DNA of 64,000 bases, taken from contig CAXKWD010000011.1 of the NCBI GenBank assembly GCA_964059195.1, positions 33,904,066 through 33,968,065 on the forward strand, read 5' to 3'. The DNA comes from Ectobius pallidus. Its lineage: Eukaryota; Arthropoda; Insecta; Blattodea; Ectobiidae. The notes below the pieces were generated by a model that was given only the letters and a program-made list of their open reading frames with translations, was not told the DNA's origin and made no database searches. Positions 54,900-64,000 of the stretch are shown here, piece after piece. The position numbers and the translations under genes were made by a program. Positions within the stretch are counted from its first letter, which is position 1. Each line of letters begins with the position of its first letter.

Positions 54900-56040
54900 A
54901 TTTAATATCAAATATAATAAGTAATAATGTATTACACTTATTATAAACGTGATTTTGTTCATTTTCGTTATTTAACGATCGTTGAGTACTGTCACTTGGG
55001 CCCTAGACCGTCGACGGATGTGCTAAAAGCGTGTGTCGCGGGGTGAGGTTAAGATTTTAATTTACTACACGAGTAGCTTCCAAAAAATGTTGGTATTTAC
55101 TTTCAATTCATGGGTTATAATAATCTTATATTATCTGGGTTTTACCATCGCGAATATTAATGAATTGCAAGCTCTGTCTTTCACGTGTTATCATAAAATT
55201 TTAGAGGAAATGATTGGAATTTCTATTTTTCCACAGATGTATCAGATGTATCTCAAATACACAGTACTGTATGTTACATAGGCCTATACATCGTCTTAGT
55301 TGAAGAAAACTTCATGATAGTGCGAAAAAATTGCAGTGAAGCATATTATATTTCACTGCTTACCAATATTAGTTGTTTCTTGTAACACAGGGAATGTTTG
55401 CGAATGTGCAAATTTTAAGTGATTCATTTCTTAATGGACCCAAACGATAGAAGTAGTATGGATATTAAAGGTTCGATAGATTTCCGGTGAGATCTACGCT
55501 ACAATAGTGATTTCTAGAAAATCAGATATCCAATTGTCCAATTTCATCGGGCTGGCGAACTGGGCATTACTTTTGAGTAGTGGTCTCAAATTTGGAGGTT
55601 GATTACCCCTGCAGGGTCTCATTAACCTGGTGACTATCTTAAAAATTGATGTAAGTTATTTGTTAATTAACGTTATTCGAATTCATAGTGCTCACATACT
55701 TGATGTGTCATGTGGGTCATACTCGAACTCCTATAAAGGTTGAGAATCCCTTAGATTTTTCTACAAACTTGAATAGACCTTGTGGGTTTCTGCATTCCTC
55801 CACGGCGGTATTTCCTGTATCAGTTGGAATTTATTGTCGTCGAAACATTTGTCATTTGCTCACAAGGAGGATGTTGGGACAGCGGAGACAGAAATATATT
55901 TTCCCTTACTATATAGGCCTACGTTGCCTTAAATTTTGTTAAAGGAATTAATATGTCAATTTCCCTCGCTAGCATTGTTGTTTGATACTTTAGTCATGGT
56001 AACAATGTATGTAAATAACAAAATTGATCATTTTAAAAGC
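54900..56040. other. intergenic DNA
   Basis: Short frames at 55033 and 55688 lack recognisable domains. No repeat ends were noticed. Confidence 0.4.
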
Positions 56041-56055
56041 TTTATTTTAATAAAT

Positions 56056-56440
56056 GTCGGCTGCGGTGGTCTAGAGGTAGCGTGCCCGCCTCTAGATCCG
56101 AAGGTCGCGGGATCAAACCCGGCCGCAGTCGATGGGTTTATCAGGACGTAAAAATCCTGGGCACGGAGTCCTCCGGGAGGGACTTTAAGCTGGGGGCCCG
56201 TGTCGTAGATTTACGGCACGTGAAAGAACTCCAAGCCTAAATTAGAGCCTCTGGACAAAATTTCTCGGCCCTTTCACATCCAAGTAATACCTTAGTTTCC
56301 GGAGGGGGTTAAGGGGTGATGGGCTTACCACCTGTCCCTCTGACCTCTCTAGGAAAATAAGCGTAGCAAAATTCACATAGGTACAGAAACCTCCACTTGG
56401 AGGCCCTTCGCCCCAACATGGGGCACGGGATTAGAGAGAG
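56056..56440 (+). mobile_element. full-length tRNA-derived SINE with a foldable tRNA head
   Basis: ATTTTAATA(A/T)AT flanks both ends (56044-56055 and 56441-56452, one mismatch). The head GGCTGCGGTGGTCTAGAGG ends in GGATCAAACCCGGCCGCAG. The first seven bases can pair with the matching 3' side (CGCAGTC), so an acceptor stem is still visible. The body runs on to CCCCAACATGGGGCACGGG. It is young by this measure. It is not a tRNA gene, since the repeat unit extends over 385 bases. Confidence 0.8.
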
Positions 56441-56528
56441 ATTTTAATATATAGGCAACTTAAAATGTATTATGAAAACTTGACTAGGTGTTTGAACATT
56501 ATGTAACAGAATTAGAAAAGTGGAAAAA

Positions 56529-56548
56529 TGTGTGTGTGTGTGTGTGTA
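56529..56548. repeat. short (TG)n run
   Basis: About ten TG units. Confidence 0.9.
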
Positions 56549-57196
56549 ATATATGTATGCAATGCTATTCTCTTTTCTTAAGTTTGTAAATAATTGCAAT
56601 AAAATTGTTGTTAACCCGTAAACAATAAATTATTACTACTACAAAGAGCACATTTTGATTCATCTTGCTGTAAATAAAAATAAATAAAATAAAAAAATAA
56701 AATGAAACTTTCGGGTCACATTTGACCCGATGATAGTACTTGTGTTATAAAAGTCGATAGTAGTTAATGATTACAGGAAAGTCATGCAGTACATATAGAT
56801 CTGTAATAGTCAAGGACCTTGCAAAGAAAAGTTGAACTCGATGAACAAGGTGATCGCTGACATAAAAAAATAATAATAATAAACATGAGGAGTGGAGAGT
56901 AGCTGCGATGTAGCGAAACGTGACAAAAGCGTTGTTTGCTTCAGCTGGGCATAGAGCAAATTATTATGTGTTCCCGAGTGTGATTTCATCCAGTAAGAGA
57001 GATCTTGCTTAAAGGTTCCTACAAGTTGTCTCGTAAATCATAAGTATTATTTCTTAAATAGCGTGCACAATGGTGTTACAATTCTTTAGTTCCAGGCAGT
57101 GGCTGCTGTAGCTAAAATTAGTGGGGGTGCTGCTCCAGAAAAATTTTAGCCTTTGTTTTAAAACTGTCTAAAAATATATATGTTCGATTTCCGATT

Positions 57197-57424
57197 ATCT
57201 CGTTGGAGTTTTTCAATTGGCCTAATCCTTCTGGTGGTACTATGGCCCTGGGGTCAACTCAGCCTCCAACAGAAATAAGTACCGGGAGCAATCCTGGGGG
57301 TAAAGGCGGCCGGTGCGTAAGGCTGACAACCTTACCACCTTCATGTACCGAATGTCCAAAATCTGGGAGCCTCAACCTCCTGGAACTATCTGGGCCTCCA
57401 TGGCCTGTATAGGGAACACTTTAC

Positions 57425-57425
<1 letters not shown>
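57197..57425 (+). mobile_element. SINE 3' fragment (family GTACGCCGTAGCG) inside the hAT MITE
   Basis: From TCGTTGGAGTTTTTCAATTG to ATAGGGAACACTTTACTGTA it matches the body and tail of 36775-37062. A short extra GGCGGCCGGTGCGTAAGG sits in the middle. The tRNA-like head is missing, as expected for 5' truncation. Confidence 0.8.

Positions 57426-57427
<2 letters not shown>

Positions 57428-57459
<32 letters not shown>
57428..57459. repeat. (TA)n microsatellite
   Basis: A TA repeat directly after the SINE tail. Confidence 0.9.
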
Positions 57460-57465
<6 letters not shown>

Positions 57466-58221
57466 CAGAAGCTTCATAAAACCCTAAAAGAACAACATTA
57501 TTTTTTTACTTACTTTAATATAAATTTTTACAGTTCAAGCTTGATCTATTCGTTTAAAAATGAAATCCATTCTTCTTGTTTTAATTTCCGCGAAAAGATC
57601 AATAATTTTTTCCTTGATCTCCCATGGTTAAATTTTCTGTTAAATAAAAGAACCGAAAAAGTGAATCAAATAGAATAGCTGGAAACAAGATAATAATCCA
57701 ATTCTACACTTTTTTACATTCAAGAATATAGTACACGGTTTTTAAGCACAACAAATGCGGAGCAAAAAAATTAAAGAAAACACTATCTTTCAGCAATACG
57801 CCGCGCTCGCACTATGGAAGCGACAGTGCTCTCTCCCCATCGCAGCCATTGCATGCACCTTCCTATGTGCACCACGCCTCTCTTTTTAATTATTAAGCTT
57901 AAGGATTATATATTCTACAAGTGTAAAGAAAGATTTAAAGAAAAAAAGTACTCATTATATTAAACGTTAACCATAATATCAAGTGGAAAAAGGGGGTGCT
58001 GCAGTTCCATAGTGCCCATACACGAGCCGCCACTGGTTCCAACCATAACTACTTTGCTGATAAGTGTAAAATTATCTGGCACGCTATAAATCACGGTAAT
58101 TGCTCATTGTAATCAGCAAAGACAAAGGACAGTTTTGTATAGTTTTAAAAATAACAAATTGTTCCCTTGCTCGTATTAGCATCCTGTGCTTACAGTACAA
58201 ACCGTGGTTTTATATTCAGTA

Positions 58222-58440
58222 TTTGGTGTGCCACGATTGGCAGCTCGCCTGACTTCCAGTCCGGTGGCCCGGGTTGGATTCCTGGTAGGGGCGGGTTTTT
58301 AATCTGACCCCGAGGGCTGGATTTATGAGAGGTGGTAATCCGTACACCAAATATACAAACCTCTCCACAGTACGTATGACGTGGAGGCATAAGTCACTGA
58401 TAATAGTGTTTCGTCCGTTGGATGGGGGAGTTAAGCCTGG
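58222..58440 (+). mobile_element. tRNA-derived SINE (family GCCACGATTGGCAGCTCG)
   Basis: TGCCACGATTGGCAGCTCGC has the A box, CTGACTTCCAGTCCGGTGG looks like an anticodon arm with TCC, and GGGTTGGATTCCTGG is the B box. The body ends near GGGGGAGTTAAGCCTGGTTA. It is the only copy here and its ends are approximate. Confidence 0.55.
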
Positions 58441-58457
58441 TTATCTTGTCGGTTGTA

Positions 58458-59833
58458 CAGGGTTCCCATAAATGCATTTTCGGGTTTCGAGAACTCGTCA
58501 TTTACGTTTAATGAAACTCAGAAACATGAAGCTACGAGACTTTCCCAGGGGCCGTTTACAGAAACTAAAACATTTCAGGGAAATATTTATTGCAACAGAT
58601 ACATCAAGTGTTCAGCTATTTTTCAACACATTCGCCACAGGAATTGAGACATTTGTCATACCGTGAGACCATGTTTTGAATACCTGTGTCATAGAAGTCA
58701 GCCGCCTGGGATTGGAACCACTGTTTGACAACCATCTCTGCTCTCTTTAATTCTCTGACATTTCTTGAGGTGTAGGAAAAGAATAAAATCACTGGGAGCG
58801 GGTTCCGGGCTGTAGGATGGATGTTTGAAGACCTCCCAAAATATCCTGCAGAAGTTCGAATGAGAGATGTTTAAATACCTCCAAGAAAGTCTCTTGCAGA
58901 AGTTCTACTGGGAGATGTTTAAACACCTCCATCTTTTTCCATCTTTTCCTACACCTCACAAAAGACAGAGAATAACAGAGAGGCGGAGATGGTGTCACAC
59001 AGTGGTTCAAATTCTTGGCGGCAGACTTCTACGACACAGGCATTCAAAAGTTGGTCCCACGGTATGACAAATGTCTCGATTCCGGTGGCGAATGTGTTGA
59101 AAAATAGCTGAACACTTGCTGTATCTTAGTAACAAATATTTCCATGAAATTGTGTTTAGTTTCTATAAACGGCCCCTGGGAAAGTTACTTTATGAACGCA
59201 CCTCGTAGTATCAATAGAAAGATAAACTAAACAAGTTTTGTTCAATTACCTCACAGATGTTCAATGTGATCCCCGTTGGTAACGCGGCACAGATCAAGCC
59301 TGTAGTCCATTTCCGTTCAGGTACGTTGTAGCATTTGACGGTTAACTAAGGCGATGATTGCTTTGATACGCTTTTTCAGGTCAAAGACAGTCTATGTGAC
59401 TTCTATACAGTATCTTTAACATATTCCCACAAAAAAAGTCAAGGGGCGTCAAGTCAGGTGAACGTGGAGGCAAACGAAGAAGTTGTCTATCCTCATGACC
59501 AGCACGGCCAATCCATTTGTTCGGCAGTCTGGTGTTGAGCTCTAATCTGACTTCATTGTGAAAATGTGGGGTGCACCATCTTGTTGAAAAATGAAATTGA
59601 GCACATCTTCCTCCAGCTGAGGCAGAAGCCATAGTTGTAACATATCCAGATACACACATCCACGATGTCAACAATGTGCTTCAATGTTACTGTGTTCTTC
59701 GATGTTGCTCACTAAAGTAAATGAATAAAACTTGTTTAGTTTTTCTTTCTATATGCTAGCTTCATGTTTCTGAGTTTCATTAAACGTAAGTGATGGATGT
59801 TCGAAACCCGAAAGTGCATTTGTGGGAACTCTG
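58458..59833 (-). mobile_element. mariner-like element A (1376 bp with insert), TA duplication
   Basis: The ends CAGGGTTCCCATAAATGCAT and the inverse of TGCATTTGTGGGAACTCTG lie in ~80-bp inverted repeats, with TA on both sides. Its own coding remnant is on the minus strand at 59381-59674. The motif LRLPPRSPDLTPLDFFCGNM marks the third-carboxylate region of a mariner-like transposase. Element B is inserted in its left inverted repeat. Confidence 0.75.
58535..59205. mobile_element. mariner element B, a palindrome of two transposase 3' ends
   Basis: It is flanked by TA (58533-58534 and 59206-59207). The right end CTTTATGAACGCACCTCG resembles the end of the mariner at 31951. The left ~230 bases and right ~220 bases are inverted copies of the transposase C-terminus and 3' untranslated region. 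The plus side reads DFYDTGIQKLVPRYDKCLD, as in the 32.1 kb element. The left copy has lost about 18 bases near its end. The middle holds about three ~55-bp units repeating EVFKHL and ELLQ on the minus strand. Confidence 0.75.
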
Positions 59834-60324
59834 TATTATATGGATGTGAGACATGGTCCCTTCGGGAAGATGATAAACTTGTTTGAAAGCAGAGTGCTGA
59901 GGAATATATCCGGACCTAAGAGAGATGTAACCAGGCACTGGAGAAAAATGCATAATGATGAACTTCGTAATCTGTACTCTTCACGGAATAACTTATAGGA
60001 AGGGTAATTAAATCACGGAAAATGAAATGGTCTGGACATGTTGCGCTCATGGGTAAGAAAAACATATCTCAAAATTACTGACTTGAGACCTGAAGGAAAA
60101 GATCACTTGGAAGACCTAGGCGTAGGTGGGAGGACACTATTAGAATAGATTTAAGGGAAGTAGGAATTGTGAGGGACGGGTGGATAGAGTTAGCACAGAA
60201 AAACATTGAATGGCGGGCTTATGTAAGCGCGGCAATGAACCTCCGGGTTCCATAAAACAGATTATATTCTTTTGGTCAGCTTAGCAATTGTCTATTGCCA
60301 TAGAGTGATTGAGTAAGTATCTAA

Positions 60325-61020
60325 ATACTCTTAAGGAGATGCTATCAGAAGCTGGAGCCGTATCATGCTTAATTGTCTTCGTGACTATTTTTTTCTGTTT
60401 TTTCTACTTAGATATATCATTAATATATTCTATGTGAAATGTCTGATCAAAGTGATTAGAATTCAGGTTACGACAATCATACATAAGCTTGTTCAGATAT
60501 CTCCTCTAGATTGTTAGAATGTAGATTACCCGTACTAGAAAGATCAATTTCTTCAGAGTTGTTAGGATAATCAAAAAAGTTTTTATTTCTGTTATAGAAC
60601 TGGGACGGGAATTTGGAAGGCCATTTGCTACAATCTGTCATAATAATAGCTTCCTGTGATTATAGAAGTTAATCATACTTATATTTAGCCTTTCGTTTTG
60701 CTTTTTGCTTGACAGATCTTCTTCGAGGATTAACTAGATTCCTGAATAATTAAATAAGAAAAATAATTTTATAGTATTTTACAGCTGGGTGTTGTGGACC
60801 AGGAAGAGTTATGATAGAATCTTTGACCCTTTAGAGGTTTTAAGACATTAGATAATAGAGGGTCAAGAGCTTCCAAAGACTCCTTAGAAAAATAACTCTA
60901 ATTCTATTTTCCCAGTCTATTAAAAGCTTAATTTTTGACGAAATACCAATATTATTGACATTCTCAGGTGGTTTACTCAAACATTAGTTTGCAATATTTA
61001 CCTGCAATATTAAGAGTAAG
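60325..61020. other. intergenic DNA
   Basis: AT-rich. No feature is recognised. Confidence 0.4.
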
Positions 61021-61026
61021 CTAATA

Positions 61027-61902
61027 CAGTGTGTCCAACTGAAAAGTTTTAAAATAAAGAACCGACACACCAAGTGTGGGTGTGGGGGGGGGGGGCGAAG
61101 CTAAATACAACACATTATACTAATATATCGTTAATAACAATATGGTACAGTTTGGAGTTTGTTTTTATCACTGCTTTCATCTGTAGCAACTGAAAACGGA
61201 CCTTGAATAAGAGTCTGAACAATTTGAAAACCTGGAGAGTTCTTTGGAGGAAAAGTTCAGATTAAATTTAAGGTTTTTAATGTATTATCTATTAAATAGA
61301 CGAAATAGTATATTCTTTTTTCAAAATGGCCTCCTCTTCACCGTCATAGCCATTCCGTTCCTCCCACAGTTTTAATTTTTTACTTTTTATTTTTATAAGT
61401 TTATTTTCTACATTTATAATTGATTGTACACATTATACAATAACAGAAGACTACAAAACTCTGGATGTTTTCAGCTTAAATCTGTGGTTAGACATGTTAA
61501 AAAAAGAAAAAGCTTGTTTTTTTATAATGGTCTCTTGATAGGCTATATGTATATAAATTGGATACATTATGTAAAAAAAGTTCAAGGTACAAGAAAACAA
61601 CGTATATCATGGTCTACAAATACGAAAAAGAACAATGTACATTACAAGTTGGTTACATCTGAAGAACTTAAATAGATCTCAATGTCACATCTTCAGAAAC
61701 ACGAATGCTATATTTCAAACAAGACTTCCGTGTAATGTTAGCTTATTTACCCTTAATAATTCTGGAAACTGTTCTCAATTCGCTTAAAAAAATGACAGCA
61801 CCAAACAAAAAAACAAAAAATTAAAGGACTTTTTTAATAGTCACCATTTTAAAGGATAGTCCTTTAAGATGTCCTTTAAAAAAAGGACTGTTGGACACAC
61901 TG
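61027..61902. mobile_element. 876-bp non-autonomous DNA transposon with CAGTGTGTCCAAC ends
   Basis: The ends CAGTGTGTCCAAC and GTTGGACACACTG are exact inverted repeats of 13 bases, with CTAATA on both sides (61021-61026 and 61903-61908). A 6-bp duplication does not settle the superfamily. Inverted AAAGGACT / AGTCCTTT words and a G-run near 61085 lie inside. The 83-codon frame at 61424 has no recognised domain. Confidence 0.65.
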
Positions 61903-62214
61903 CTAATAGCTGTCTGTTTTCGGAAGGATGACTTTTAATAATGTGTATTTTTTTTAAATAGAATATTTACAAGAAAATTGACATTTCTTTAGCAGTGGTA
62001 CTTGTCTTCACGTTGTTCGTGCTAGAATGATGGATAGGATATCTTGTATTCAACGCTGAAGGTAGGAATGATCCTTCAGAAATACGATCTTTATTATTCG
62101 GCAAATCGAGACTCGTTGCTATCGAAAGATATAGGTCCTATGTCCCGGACATGTTACCACTTTTAAATTCAGATAATGTAACGATTTTTGTGTACATTTT
62201 TCGTGAGGTTCATC

Positions 62215-63764
62215 CAGGGCCGTAGCAAGGTCCTTCTGCGCCCTTGGCGAGTTTGACAAATCTGCTACTCAAAATAATGGGGCGTCTGAACAATTTTTTA
62301 AAATTTCTGTAAAACTGATGTTCTTAAATTTGCTTCCAGAAGGTTTTTCTTGGTCCCATTTCTGTAAAAAACCACTGCCTAATAGATCAAAATTAATAAT
62401 GTAGACTAAGCTATGATGGTCATGGTAGTTTTAGTTCTCACATTTTTTTACTGAAATCATTCTTACCTACAGAACAGAAGCAACGCCAACATCAACAAGA
62501 GACGAAACAACACAAACGTTAATATTGTTTCACTGTTTACTTTAAAAATCGCTTAGTTAAAAAATACAATAATAATCAGGGCCCGGATTCTAATGACATG
62601 TCATCTTTTTTATTGATGCTGCATAGACATTGCCAACTTGCAGATAAATCCTAATCATGGCCTTTAGATTACAGAAATGCATTTTTATTAGGTCATTTTT
62701 TAATTTTATGCAATTTTATGTTTTTAGGGCATTTATTTCGATTTTCCATAATTATTTTGTAATGTTCTTGCCATTTGCTTCCTTATTTAGCCATTTTCAT
62801 GCATTTACGTTGAGTATATCAACTCTTTTTGTCGCCTAGCTAGCATCGTCCCCAACGGTGCTGTCTTTGAAGTGTTGTTTCTTTAATGCAAGAAGGACAC
62901 ACTCTGTGTTGAAGTGTTGTCATGTCTCAGTCGGAAACGAGAATCAAAGAAACGCCAAAATATTGTATTACATTACTGTTGTTATTAGATTGACTTGGCA
63001 CCAGAGTCTGCCACCTGCTTGGATTTGAGAGTGCAAACTACTGTTTACCCTCAATAAACAATATAATCCAGCAGACCGCAAAAGGAAATGCCCAAGTTTG
63101 ACTCGCCAGTGCCTCAGTGCCAGTATAAATTTCCGTAAGGAAAGAATATTCACAGCAAAGAACAAAGTTTTTTAGACCTACAACATCCTCTCTGAATTTA
63201 AGGTTTTAACATTTATGTACAAATTAATCTATAACTTTGTGTGTACAATAATATTTTTTTTTATAAATAAAATATCAGTTTTAGGTAATTCTTTATAATT
63301 ATTAAGTCATTTTCTTCAAAATATGGGGTCATTTTATAGGTAATTTTTCAAACAATTTTAGGTCATCAGAATCCGGGCCCTGATAATATAATATAATTAA
63401 AAATAATAGCAGCGACTATAATATCAGTGACGGCCTTAGAAGGGAACTTGATCAAAACAAACAGCATGTGTACTCTCGTCATATCTTTCCATACTGTTCA
63501 TGATCTGTCAATAAGAAACGTGTTAAATAAAGGACGTTGCATGACTGCTTTTTGCTTGTAGAAAATCGGCATAATACTAAGGATAGTTCACGTGCATTAA
63601 TTTTTAATAACCTGAAAGATTTCTTCCACTAACGTGGAATTTATATTGCTTGATAAGTTGCACGAGCCTAAAAGAGGCGGGATTTTTCATGGTTAATTTG
63701 GCGCCATCTTTGTACCTGCGCCTTTGGCGGGGGCCCACCTCGCCACCGCCTAGCTACGGCCCTG
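62215..63764. mobile_element. hAT element (CAGGGCCGTAGC family) with 8-bp duplication, hosting another hAT
   Basis: GGTTCATC occurs at 62207-62214 and 63765-63772. The ends CAGGGCCGTAGC and GCTACGGCCCTG are exact inverted repeats. It matches 24131-24807 on both sides of an 806-bp inserted element. It carries no transposase. Confidence 0.9.
62577..63382. mobile_element. 806-bp hAT-like element nested in the previous one
   Basis: The ends CAGGGCCCGGATTCTAATGA and TCATCAGAATCCGGGCCCTG are inverted with one mismatch. The flanks ATAATAAT and ATAATATA agree in six of eight bases in an AT-rich target. A single-ended relative lies at 47532. A frame of about 60 codons at 62657 is not recognisable. 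Confidence 0.8.
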
Positions 63765-64000
63765 GGTTCATCACTTTTATTACTTGAAATTTTCAAGTAA
63801 TTTGTTGCAGAACATGTTGTTACAACGTACGAAGCTGAAGTCCTCCAAATGTATTGAAAACTAGTCCATAGGTCACTAACAGGTTCTTCCCATGTTAATT
63901 GGTACAAAGACGAAATCACAGAATCATCTACTGCGTTGTGGCTTCGTGCAATGTTAATATTTATACCTACCTTCGTGAGTAATTATTGTTCCTAGCACAT

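Larger units (their letters stand above)
57097..58035. mobile_element. 939-bp hAT MITE (CAGTGGC ends) hosting a SINE fragment
   Basis: The ends CAGTGGCTGCTG and GAGCCGCCACTG are inverted. The flanks GTTCCAGG (57089-57096) and GTTCCAAC (58036-58043) agree in the first six of eight bases. GGGGGTGCTGC occurs near both ends. A SINE piece (57197-57425) and a TA microsatellite lie inside. It is non-coding. Confidence 0.65.
58442..60318 (+). pseudogene. LINE 3' fragment (family T), split by two nested mariners
   Basis: The LINE runs 58442-58457, then resumes at 59834. Joined over one TA it reads through VVLYGCETWS-like sequence, the C-terminal GPKRD region, GRPRRRWEDT-like sequence and the GCGCGGCAATGAACCTCCGG block. 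It ends in CAATTGTCTATTGCCATAG and a degenerate AGTAAGTA tail. It has stops and small frame changes. It lies in the same region of the ORF as 30166-30925. Confidence 0.7.

Noticed and set aside
56713..56731. CGGGTCACATTTGACCCG palindrome as a transposon end
   Set aside because: No partner end or target duplication was found nearby.

Overview
This 64 kb window is AT-rich, intron- and intergenic-type animal DNA, most likely from an insect with a large repeat-laden genome. A cockroach or termite relative is my guess, but nothing seen here fixes the species. The grounds are mariner/Tc1 and hAT elements in many states of decay, several tRNA-derived SINE families, APE-type LINEs, a TATA plus TCAGT core promoter of arthropod type, and a phosphocholine cytidylyltransferase-like reading frame closest in style to animal PCYT1.

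Layout. 1-10.6 kb: a 10.35 kb transposon array (235-10583) bounded by a 7-bp duplication, made of three copies of a 2.7 kb terminal-inverted-repeat element separated by two copies of a 1.75 kb linker. 10.6-16 kb: a dispersed simple-unit repeat, tRNA-like SINE copies, a RING-finger exon fragment and a pogo-like remnant. 16.0 kb: a TATA/initiator promoter or signal-peptide-like exon. 19.3-23.8 kb: two foldback elements in TTAA sites, a deleted mariner-like element and a hAT MITE. 24-28 kb: hAT elements, one carrying a 5'-truncated but long open LINE (endonuclease-reverse transcriptase, minus strand). 29.6-31.9 kb: a duplicated block broken by LINE 3' ends. 31.95-33.28 kb: a complete but inactivated mariner with perfect 32-bp ends, inserted into a pogo-like repeat. 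33.7-36.2 kb: repeated exon-like units leading into the one convincing host-type CDS (35449-36198). 36.7-64 kb: no convincing host gene. It holds SINEs, LINE ends, hAT MITEs and nested mariners, with a few exon-like islands (50.0, 53.8 kb) and a miRNA-like hairpin (41.6 kb).

How it works together: almost everything is selfish DNA, and the value of the window lies in its insertion stratigraphy. Many insertions have readable target duplications: 8 bp for hAT, TA for mariner, TTAA for the foldbacks, and longer direct repeats for LINEs and SINEs. Three-deep nests can therefore be ordered in time. The cytidylyltransferase-like frame sits directly downstream of a local tandem repeat that supplies its start codon. 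It keeps the nucleotide-binding motif but has altered signature residues and a changed tail.
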